A stretch of 18,916 nucleotides of DNA from the NCBI GenBank assembly GCA_964517075.1, contig CAZFAT010000179.1:1-18916 (forward strand), written 5' to 3'. Every line of letters begins with the position of its first letter. Position 1 is the stretch's first letter. Positions 8,315-14,124 of the stretch are shown here, one piece after another. This DNA comes from CAZFAT01 sp964517075. GTDB taxonomy: Bacteria > Acidobacteriota > Vicinamibacteria > Vicinamibacterales > SCN-69-37. The notes under the pieces were generated by a model. The model searched no databases and was not told where the DNA came from. It was given only the letters and a program-made list of their open reading frames with translations. Made by a program: the position numbers and the translations under genes.

Positions 8315-8328
8315 GGGGTCGCCGACGC

Positions 8329-9069
8329 GTGACCCTCACCGATCTCCTGACCATCGGCATGCTCGTGGTCCTGGAAGGCCTGCTCAGCGCCGACAACGCG
8401 CTGGTGCTGGCGATCCTGGTCCTTGGCCTGCCGCCCGAACAGCAACGCCGCGCCCTGCGCTACGGCATGGCCGGTGCGTTCGGGTTCCGCGCGCTGGCCG
8501 TGCTGCTCGCCGCCTATCTCATGCGGGTCGCCTGGGTGAAGCTTGCCGGCGGCCTCTATCTCGCGTATCTCACCTACAGCCACTTCGTGCGGCCGGCGGG
8601 GGAGTCGAGGCACCACGTGCCAGCCGCCCGCGCCGCCTTCGGGCTGTCCGCGTTCTGGGCGACGGTCGTTCGCGTTGAGCTGATCGACATCGCGTTCTCG
8701 GTCGATTCGATCCTGGTCGCGGTCGCGCTCTCTCCCAAACTCTGGGTCGTGATTACGGGCGGCGTGCTTGGCATCGTCATGATGCGCCTGGTCGCCGGGC
8801 AGATGATTGAGCTCATCCGCCGATACCCGGCGCTGGTTGATGGCGCCTTCATCATCATTGGCTGGGTCGCCCTGAAGCTGATCGTCGAGTACGTGCACCA
8901 CCTGGGCTGGATCAGCTGGCGCATCGACACCCGGCTGTCACTGACCCTGATCGTGGTCATCTTCCTGGCCTCGTACCTGTACGCCCGACGGCACCCGGCC
9001 CATACCGGCGAGGCGTCCCGCGATCCGGAACCCCCCGACACCTCCGGAACGTCAGGCTCGACAAGGTAG
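8329..9069 (+). CDS. TerC/YkoY-like integral membrane protein, probable metal (Mn2+) exporter
   Basis: This 246-residue protein has about seven hydrophobic segments. The TerC signature is present in both halves: SADNALVLAILV (20-31, Asp22) in the first helix and ELIDIAFSVDSILVAVA (117-133, Asp120 and Asp126), acidic membrane residues thought to bind the transported metal. The sequence LSADNALVLAILVLGLPPEQQRRALRYGMAGAF resembles the Bacillus YceF/YkoY branch, linked to manganese export, rather than tellurite resistance. The start is GTG at 8329; the first in-frame ATG (8359) would delete the beginning of the conserved helix. It is divergent from the dnaJ operon across 198 bases. I see no yybP-ykoY manganese riboswitch there. 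The C-terminus (225-246) is a hydrophilic Pro/Ser/Thr-rich tail. Confidence 0.88.
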   Translation: MTLTDLLTIGMLVVLEGLLSADNALVLAILVLGLPPEQQRRALRYGMAGAFGFRALAVLLAAYLMRVAWVKLAGGLYLAYLTYSHFVRPAGESRHHVPAARAAFGLSAFWATVVRVELIDIAFSVDSILVAVALSPKLWVVITGGVLGIVMMRLVAGQMIELIRRYPALVDGAFIIIGWVALKLIVEYVHHLGWISWRIDTRLSLTLIVVIFLASYLYARRHPAHTGEASRDPEPPDTSGTSGSTR

Positions 9070-9145
9070 TCCGTTCTATTACAGAATTGTCCGCGCCAAT
9101 CGCGGGGAACTCGCCAGTGCCGTGACGAACCCGCGAAGCAACCAG

Positions 9146-9167
9146 GCCAGTCTCCTCCCGGACTGGC
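9146..9167. repeat. 7-8-7 inverted repeat upstream of the sigma-54 promoter, candidate enhancer/operator site
   Basis: GCCAGTC (9146-9152) and GACTGGC (9161-9167) are perfect 7-base arms around an 8-base spacer. The centre lies about 115 bases upstream of the predicted sigma-54 start site, the usual distance for an enhancer-binding-protein site. The heptamer AGGCCAG recurs at 9144-9150 and 9198-9204, 54 bases apart. The rest of the 9070-9375 stretch shows only a weak CCGCG-N5-CGCGG hairpin (9091-9105) without a T-tract, and no gene. It might instead be a weak terminator for the TerC-like gene, but no T-run follows. Confidence 0.4.
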
Positions 9168-9245
9168 TGTATCGAACCCGCTACAACTGAATCCGTCAGG
9201 CCAGCGGGCCGATCCCAGGGTGTGGTCGTCGGGTGCCGGTTTGTG

Positions 9246-9260
9246 TGGCACAGCCGTTGC
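9246..9260 (+). promoter_or_regulatory. Sigma-54 (RpoN) -24/-12 promoter
   Basis: TGGCAC (9246-9251), five bases, then TTGC (9257-9260) followed by T. This matches the consensus TGGCAC-N5-TTGCW completely, with the required GG-N10-GC spacing. Transcription would start near 9272, giving a leader of about 100 bases before the ATG at 9376. It is correctly oriented for the lipoprotein-regulator pair. Confidence 0.75.
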
Positions 9261-9375
9261 TCAATAGGTGAACCGCGGGCGTCTGGCCGTTCTGGGGCCG
9301 GGCTGCCCCGCGTCCGTGAACGCTGTAAGTGACGGGGCGAAGCTTCATCTGACTCCCGAACAAAGGACCGAGGCG

Positions 9376-10002
9376 ATGCACTGGTTGGTCGAGGCCGTCC
9401 GACGTCGGTCGGTGCGGGCGTTCGCTCGCGCCGCAGGGTGTGCCGGGCTCCTGGCGGCCGCGGCGTGTGGAGGCGCCGCATCGGATTCCTCAGGCGACGC
9501 CAGGCCCGCACCGGTGTATGACCCCACGACGGGCCGGTTGAAAGAACTCGTGTCCGATCGCAATAAGGACGGCAAGCCGGATCTGTGGGCCCACATGGAC
9601 GGTCCGCGCATCGAGCGCATCGAAATCGACCGCAACGCAGACGGCCGCATCGACCGGTGGGAGCACTATGGTCCGCTGCCAGCCGGCGCCGCGTCCGACG
9701 CCGCCCCCCCGATCGTGTGGGCCGAGGAGGCCAACGGGCCGGACGACCGTGTCACCCGTCGCGAGTTCTACGCGCAGGGAGTCATCGACCGCGTCGAAGA
9801 GGACGCCGACACCGATGGACGTGTCGACAAGTGGGAACAGTACAACGGCGGCGCCCTGGCCCGCGTGGACCTCGACCTGCAGGGCAAGGGCTTTGCCGAC
9901 CGCCGCCTCGTCTACGGGCCGGCTGGCAGTGTCGATGCCATCGAGGAAGATCTGGATGGGGATGGCCGCTTTGTCCCCGTCAAACCGGAGGCGGCTCGAT
10001 GA
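9376..10002 (+). CDS. Predicted lipoprotein with DxDxDG (calcium-loop-like) repeats
   Basis: The 208-residue product is not a family I can name. Residues 10-30 form a signal peptide ending LLAAAAC, with Cys31 the likely lipidated residue. The mature part contains repeated units of the type DxNxDGxxDxW: D61-W71, D85-W95, D143-W153, a worn copy around D165-D175, and D192-G197. The Asp-rich loops resemble EF-hand or thrombospondin type 3 calcium loops, and the intervening strands (GRxxELxSD, REFYAQGVIDRVEED) recall MORN/YwqK-like repeats. Calcium binding is inferred, not shown. The ATG at 9376 is chosen because AAAGGA/GAGG precedes it and the lipoprotein signal follows; a GTG at 9268 would lie upstream of the predicted transcript start. 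Its stop overlaps the next gene's start (ATGA). Confidence 0.75.
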   Translation: MHWLVEAVRRRSVRAFARAAGCAGLLAAAACGGAASDSSGDARPAPVYDPTTGRLKELVSDRNKDGKPDLWAHMDGPRIERIEIDRNADGRIDRWEHYGPLPAGAASDAAPPIVWAEEANGPDDRVTRREFYAQGVIDRVEEDADTDGRVDKWEQYNGGALARVDLDLQGKGFADRRLVYGPAGSVDAIEEDLDGDGRFVPVKPEAAR

Positions 10003-11390
10003 GCCCCGACGATCCGATAGCTCCCCGGCCCTTGACCGCGCTCTATCTGGCGTCCTCCGCGCGTGACGCGGCGCCGGTTTGCGAGGCCCTCACCCACGCC
10101 GGGCTGACGGTCATGCCCGCACACGATCTCGCCGAAGTGCTGCGTCTCTCGCTGAACCAGACCTTCGACACGTGTCTCGTCGATCTGGCGGCCGGGCGTC
10201 CGGCGTTGTCGTCGGCGCGGCTGCTCAGCGTGGAGCGCCCGGACTTGCCGATCGTGGTGGTACTCAACCGCGAGCAGGCCGACCTGTCGCCGGATGTCTC
10301 CCCGGCCGGCGGTGTCGAGACGCTGGTCTGGCCCTTCGAGCCGCATGACGTCGCTGTGCTGGCCGCCAATCTGCGCGATCGCGTGGGAGTCGATGTCCCG
10401 CTTCCCGAGCCGGGCACCGACGAGCCGATCTTCGAAGCGTCGCCGGTGATGCGGTTGGTGATGGATCGGCTGCGCGCCGGCGTGGACGAACGCACCGGCG
10501 CCGCGTTCTGCGGCGAACGGGGCAGCGGCCGACGGCTGCTGGCGCGAGCCCTGCACCGCCTGGGCGATCCCGCGCGAGCCAGGCCCCTGGTCGAGTTGGA
10601 CTGCGCCCTGCCGCCCGTCCACCTCGAACGCCGCCTGTTCGACGAAGGGGCGGAACACCACGCGGGGGATGTTGCGGCCGAGCGATTGGGGCCCGCGAGC
10701 GCTGTAGCCGCGGCGCGAGGCGGCACGCTGCTCCTCACCAATCTCGCCCGGATGCCCGCGCGACAGCAGGCGCGGCTCGCGCGGCTGGTGCGCGACCGCG
10801 AAGCAGTGATCGCCCGCCATCGGGAGGAGATGATCGATCTCGACATCCGGCTCGTGGCCGTCTTCGGAGCGCACCTCGACGAGCAGGTGCGCGAGGGTGA
10901 CGTGCGCGCCGATCTCTACGAACAGCTGTCCGACTTGCGCGTCGATGTGCCGCCGTTGCGGCGAAGGCGCGAAGACATTCCTGCGCTCGCGGCGCACTGC
11001 CTGCGATCTGCCCCGGGCGATGCGTCCCGGCCGCGGCGGTTCAGCCGGTCGGCGCTGGCCTTGCTGTCCGCGCTGCCCTGGCCGGGCAATGCCGTCGAGC
11101 TCGGCCAGCTCATCCACAGCGTGGCGCTGTCGGTGCGTCGGTCGGTGATTCAGATCGACGATCTGCTCGAGCGCGCCAGCTTGGAGGGCGTCGCCACGCG
11201 CCTCGACACCGGCGTGACCCTGCGGGATCTGAAAGCGCGGTTCGAGCGGGAGTGCATCAGCGCGGTGCTGGTGCGGCATCACGGCCGGGTGGGCGATGCG
11301 GCCAAGGCGCTCGGCATCCAGCGGACGAACCTCTATCGGAAGGTGCGCCAGCTGAATGTCGCCCGCTCCTTGCTCGGAGCCCGGCGGTAA
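9999..11390 (+). CDS. Degenerate NtrC-like regulator: pseudo-receiver, inactive AAA+ module, Fis-type HTH
   Basis: The 463-residue protein has the layout of a sigma-54 enhancer-binding protein. The receiver-like domain (about 12-130) keeps a possible phospho-Asp62 (CLVD) but lacks the N-terminal acidic pair and the conserved Lys (LVWPFEP instead of xKPF). The AAA+ region (about 143-385) is recognisable by ERRLF, ARGGTLLL, DLYEQLSDL and VPPLRRRREDIPAL. However, Walker A reads GERGSGRR (172-179, Lys replaced by Arg178), Walker B reads GGTLLLTN (241-248, Asp-Glu replaced by Thr-Asn), GAFTGA is absent (HHAGDV-like stretch near 220), and sensor II WPGNVREL is WPGNAVEL (361-368, Arg lost). The C-terminal Fis HTH (about 425-455; GRVGDAAKALGIQRTNLYRKV) is intact. 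It therefore probably binds DNA but cannot hydrolyse ATP or open sigma-54 complexes. It overlaps the lipoprotein gene by 4 bases. Confidence 0.88.
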   Translation: MSPDDPIAPRPLTALYLASSARDAAPVCEALTHAGLTVMPAHDLAEVLRLSLNQTFDTCLVDLAAGRPALSSARLLSVERPDLPIVVVLNREQADLSPDVSPAGGVETLVWPFEPHDVAVLAANLRDRVGVDVPLPEPGTDEPIFEASPVMRLVMDRLRAGVDERTGAAFCGERGSGRRLLARALHRLGDPARARPLVELDCALPPVHLERRLFDEGAEHHAGDVAAERLGPASAVAAARGGTLLLTNLARMPARQQARLARLVRDREAVIARHREEMIDLDIRLVAVFGAHLDEQVREGDVRADLYEQLSDLRVDVPPLRRRREDIPALAAHCLRSAPGDASRPRRFSRSALALLSALPWPGNAVELGQLIHSVALSVRRSVIQIDDLLERASLEGVATRLDTGVTLRDLKARFERECISAVLVRHHGRVGDAAKALGIQRTNLYRKVRQLNVARSLLGARR

Positions 11391-11399
11391 ATGACCGTG

Positions 11400-11439
11400 T
11401 GTATCAAAAACGCCACCGGTTCCCGGCGGCGCCGATACA
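11400..11439. repeat. Two-tier inverted repeat just after the regulator stop codon
   Basis: Outer arms TGTATC (11400-11405) and GATACA (11434-11439) enclose inner arms GCCACCGG (11412-11419) and CCGGCGGC (11423-11430), which pair with one A-C mismatch around a TTC loop. On the plus strand no T-tract follows, so it is a poor intrinsic terminator. On the minus strand the inner hairpin is followed by GTTTTTG, which would suit a terminator of antisense transcription. It could also be an mRNA-stabilising 3' structure or a protein site. Confidence 0.35.
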
Positions 11440-11456
11440 GTTTCTCCGCGATCGCC

Positions 11457-11516
11457 TTGACAGGGTCGGGCAGGTCGCGGAAGATTTTTGTGGTCGCCCG
11501 ACGCAGAGTTTATGCT
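11457..11516 (+). promoter_or_regulatory. Candidate sigma-70-like promoters upstream of the secreted CnaB-like gene
   Basis: Two overlapping possibilities are seen. One is TTGACA (11457-11462, perfect -35), 17 bases, GAAGAT (11480-11485, 3 of 6). The other is TTGTGG (11488-11493, 3 of 6), 17 bases, TATGCT (11511-11516, 4 of 6), which would start near 11523 and give a short leader before the ATG at 11539. No sigma-54 element is present here. I cannot tell which, if either, is used. Confidence 0.35.
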
Positions 11517-11538
11517 GACGGGGACCGGACGGAAGGTC

Positions 11539-11979
11539 ATGGCTGTGACGACTCGACGACTTGTCGCGGGATGGCTGGCGGTGATCCTTGGCGCCTCACC
11601 GGTGCTGGCGCAGGACACCCTCGGCACGATCAGCGGCCGGGCGGTGGACGAAGCGCGCGAGCCCTACTCGAACTTCAGCGTGCAGTTGCGCGACGTGGCC
11701 AACGGCCAGGTGGTTCAGACCGCGCCGCTGACCGCCCAGGGCCTCTTCAGTGTGGGCAAGCTCACGCTGTCGAAGCGCTACTTGGTGGAGCTCGTGGACC
11801 TGCGAGCCCGCAAGATCGTCTGCAGCGAGGGGCCGTATCTGCTGTCGAGTCCGGATGCCATCACGCGGAACGACGTGAACATCGACTGTGGCGTCAGCCC
11901 GGCGGCCTTGTGGCTGATTCTCGCCGGCGCGGGTACCGCGACGGCGATTGCCGTGACCGAGGCGAGTCCCAGCCGCTGA
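11539..11979 (+). CDS. Small secreted protein with CnaB/carboxypeptidase-regulatory-like fold and C-terminal hydrophobic segment
   Basis: The 146-residue product is not assigned to a named gene. A clear signal peptide (RRLVAGWLAVILGASPVLA, cleavage after Ala24) is followed by a beta-rich region (about 28-90) of the type GTISGRAVDEAREPYSNFSVQL...GLFSVGKL, typical of CnaB/carboxypeptidase-regulatory-like sandwiches. Cys95 and Cys117 could form a disulfide. Residues 121-139 (PAALWLILAGAGTATAIAV) form a hydrophobic helix followed by a short charged tail, so the mature protein is probably anchored in a membrane. The ATG at 11539 is preferred because GGAAGG lies just before it and the signal peptide starts there; the TTG at 11488 and ATG at 11512 overlap the candidate promoter. 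A hairpin terminator follows its stop. A role in the adjacent polysaccharide machinery is suggested only by location. Confidence 0.7.
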   Translation: MAVTTRRLVAGWLAVILGASPVLAQDTLGTISGRAVDEAREPYSNFSVQLRDVANGQVVQTAPLTAQGLFSVGKLTLSKRYLVELVDLRARKIVCSEGPYLLSSPDAITRNDVNIDCGVSPAALWLILAGAGTATAIAVTEASPSR

Positions 11980-11989
11980 CCCGTGGCCC

Positions 11990-12026
11990 GACCGGCGCGT
12001 CGCGCCGGTCCGTTTCTCCTCTTCCT
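11990..12026 (+). terminator. Probable intrinsic terminator after the secreted CnaB-like gene
   Basis: GACCGGCGCG and CGCGCCGGTC (11990-11999 and 12001-12010) are perfect 10-base arms around a single T, foldable as an 8-9-bp GC stem with a 3-5-base loop. The following stretch CGTTTCTCCTCTTCCTT is pyrimidine-rich but the T-run is interrupted, so termination may be partial. The stem begins 11 bases after the stop codon at 11979. Confidence 0.55.
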
Positions 12027-12074
12027 TCCCCTTGCGATCCGGCCGACCCGGCCCGGCGGCGTCTGACTCACTGT

Positions 12075-13295
12075 GTGGGTTGGTCGCTGGTGCGGGCGGC
12101 GGTTTCGGTCGTCTGGCTGCTTGCTGCCGTCATGACGTCGCCGGTCGCTGCGCAGGATTTCGGCGCTCCGGTGGATCCCACCATGGAACTCGGTCCGGTC
12201 GGGCTGACGCCGCGACTGGCCCTCCGCGATCTGGGTGTCGACAGCAACGTGTTCAACGAGAGCGACTCACCGGCGCGCGACGTCGTGGCAATGCTTGTGC
12301 CCGGGCTCGACGCGACGATGCGGGTGGGCCCGGCGCGGCTGAGCAGCCGGACGCTGGCGGAATGGAACTACTTCCAGAAATCGAGCGGCCAGCGGTCGGT
12401 CAACATCAATCAGCAGGCGCGCGTCGACCTGGACTTCACGCGCCTGTCGCCGTATCTCGAAGCCGGCTACCTGCGGTCGCGCCACCGTCCGAACCTGGAG
12501 ATCGACGAGCGCGTGCTGCAGAAGACCCGTACCGGGGCCGGCGGCCTGCTGGTGCGGTTCGGCGCGCGCACGTCGCTCGACCTGCACGGCGAACGGTCCC
12601 GGGTGGAGTTTGGTGACCTGTCCGCCGGGAGCGTGCTTTTTGCGACGCGGCTGAACCGCGTCACGGACGACGCCACGGTCGAAGGACACGTCGCGCTCAG
12701 CGCGCTCACCACCGTGACCGTGGCCGCGCGCCACCGCCGGGAGCGGTTCGAGTTCGAACCCGTCCGCGACAGTGACAACCTGGTCGTCACAGCAGGCCTG
12801 GAGATGAAGCCGTCCGCGCTCGTCTCGGGGACGGCTGTCGCGGGACTGCGCCGCCTGACCGCGAAGCATGCCTCCATGCCGGACCATGCCGACGTGGTGG
12901 CAGCCGTGCGCGTCAGCTACATCCTGCTCGAGCAGACACGATTCACCGTCAGGCTCGATCGCGACGTCGAGTACTCGTTCGAGGAGGCGTGGCCCTACTT
13001 CGTCTCCACGACCGGCCTGCTGGAAGTCAAACAGGCCGTGGGCTACGTCTGGGACGTGGTCGTGCGCGGCGGTCGCAGCGAGCTGGCCTACCGGGCCTTC
13101 CTCACGAGTGATTTGCTGCCTGCCGCGGGTGATCGCCGTGACCGCCTCGTCACGCTGGGAGTCGGTGGCGGACGACATCTCGGCGACGATGTGCGCATCG
13201 GCGTCGATCTCAACCACGACCGCCGCCAGTCTCCGGTGGCCGGGCGGTCGTATTCGGGATACCGGGTCGGAGGGTCGTTGACCTATGGCTACTAG
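12075..13295 (+). CDS. Outer-membrane beta-barrel protein of the polysaccharide export locus
   Basis: The product of about 406 residues begins with a signal peptide (RAAVSVVWLLAAVMTSPVAA, cleavage before QDFG). The rest is almost entirely alternating short amphipathic strands with Asp/Arg/Gly-rich turns (for example GRSELAYRAFLTSDLL, RDRLVTLGVGGGRHL), ending YSGYRVGGSLTYGY, a barrel-like last strand with a terminal aromatic residue. Such barrels accompany OPX proteins in exopolysaccharide loci and can form the outer-membrane part of the translocon; here the next gene overlaps this one by 11 bases. The start is uncertain: no in-frame ATG precedes the signal peptide, so GTG at 12075 or GTG at 12090 is likely; neither has a good ribosome-binding site. 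The long upstream extension of the frame crosses the previous gene and terminator and is not real. Confidence 0.78.
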   Translation: MGWSLVRAAVSVVWLLAAVMTSPVAAQDFGAPVDPTMELGPVGLTPRLALRDLGVDSNVFNESDSPARDVVAMLVPGLDATMRVGPARLSSRTLAEWNYFQKSSGQRSVNINQQARVDLDFTRLSPYLEAGYLRSRHRPNLEIDERVLQKTRTGAGGLLVRFGARTSLDLHGERSRVEFGDLSAGSVLFATRLNRVTDDATVEGHVALSALTTVTVAARHRRERFEFEPVRDSDNLVVTAGLEMKPSALVSGTAVAGLRRLTAKHASMPDHADVVAAVRVSYILLEQTRFTVRLDRDVEYSFEEAWPYFVSTTGLLEVKQAVGYVWDVVVRGGRSELAYRAFLTSDLLPAAGDRRDRLVTLGVGGGRHLGDDVRIGVDLNHDRRQSPVAGRSYSGYRVGGSLTYGY

Positions 13296-14109
13296 ACAGC
13301 TGTGCGGGTTGGCCATCCTGGCGCTTGTGGTGGCGAGCGGGGGAGCCACGCCGCTGGCGGTCCAGGGCACGCCGCGGATGGGACCGCGGGATCAGGTCAC
13401 GGTGACCGTCTTCAATGCGCCCGACCTGTCCGGCAAGTTCGTGCTGGATGCCGACGGCGCCCTGTGGCACCCGATCGTGGGCGTGATTCCCGCACGCGGA
13501 TTGACGGTGCGCGACCTGGAGGAGGTGGTGGCCCAGCGGCTGCGGGAGCGGGACTATCACCGCAATCCCCGCGTCACGGTCGAGTTGCAGCAGGCCCTGA
13601 ACAAGAGCGTCACCGTCACGGGCGAGGTCAAGGTGCAGGGACCGATCGCCTTTGCCGGAGAGATCACGCTGTTCGATGCGCTGGTCCGAGCCGGCATGGC
13701 CACGAGCGACGCGGGCGACGACATTCTCATCGTACGGCCGGCGGCCGATCCCGCGAAGCCCAACGCGGAGGATCAACATCTGACCGCCAACCTCCGCGAG
13801 CTGACGAGCGGGAACCTCGCGGGCCACAACCTCGTCCTTCAGGACGGCGACCACGTCATCATCCAGCGCGCCCAACAGGTGATCATCACCGGCTACGTCA
13901 ACCGGCCGGGCGCCTACACCATCACCACCGGCATGACGGTCCGGCAGGCGCTCGCGCTGGCCGGCGACATCAGCGAGAAGGGCACGTCCCGCGGGCTGAG
14001 GATCCTTCGCCGCGTCTCGGGACAGCCCGCGCCCCGGGAATTCGACGTGAAGCTGACCGACGAGGTCAAACCCGGCGACACGATCGTCGTCCGCAAGAGC
14101 CTTCTGTAG
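13285..14109 (+). CDS. Periplasmic polysaccharide export (OPX, Wza-like) protein, short class
   Basis: This 274-residue protein has a signal peptide (1 to about 26), a Poly_export domain (about 31-105, beginning MGPRDQVTVTVFNAPDLSGKF) and two SLBB domains (about 108-190, VTVTGEVKVQGPIAF; and 198-272, VIITGYVNRPGAYTI). OPX proteins form the periplasmic ring through which polysaccharide leaves the cell. Unlike E. coli Wza it has no lipobox Cys and ends at GDTIVVRKSLL, with no C-terminal amphipathic helix to cross the outer membrane, so it should need a separate pore. The neighbouring barrel is the obvious candidate, and its reading frame overlaps this ATG by 11 bases. GGAGGG (13269-13274) lies 10 bases before the start. 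The next gene follows after 15 bases. Confidence 0.92.
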   Translation: MATRQLCGLAILALVVASGGATPLAVQGTPRMGPRDQVTVTVFNAPDLSGKFVLDADGALWHPIVGVIPARGLTVRDLEEVVAQRLRERDYHRNPRVTVELQQALNKSVTVTGEVKVQGPIAFAGEITLFDALVRAGMATSDAGDDILIVRPAADPAKPNAEDQHLTANLRELTSGNLAGHNLVLQDGDHVIIQRAQQVIITGYVNRPGAYTITTGMTVRQALALAGDISEKGTSRGLRILRRVSGQPAPREFDVKLTDEVKPGDTIVVRKSLL

Positions 14110-14124
14110 GAACAGGACCGATCC

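Noticed and set aside
8131..8328. CIRCE element, sigma-32 promoter or yybP-ykoY manganese riboswitch between the dnaJ-like and TerC-like genes
   Set aside because: I looked for the TTAGCACTC/GAGTGCTAA arms, CTTGAA/CCCCAT pairs and the conserved riboswitch core; none is present in a recognisable form.
9268..9375. N-terminal extension of the lipoprotein from a GTG at 9268
   Set aside because: The codon lies just before the predicted sigma-54 transcription start, the extension has no signal features, and the ATG at 9376 has a ribosome-binding site and is followed by a lipoprotein signal peptide.
11391..12074. N-terminal extension of the beta-barrel frame back to 11391
   Set aside because: It overlaps the CnaB-like gene in another frame and the terminator hairpin, and would bury the signal peptide more than 200 residues inside the protein.
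11539..13295. PEP-CTERM/exosortase link for the secreted protein or the barrel
   Set aside because: The hydrophobic C-terminus of the small protein has no Pro-Glu-Pro motif before it, and no exosortase or PrsK/PrsR-type gene is in the window.
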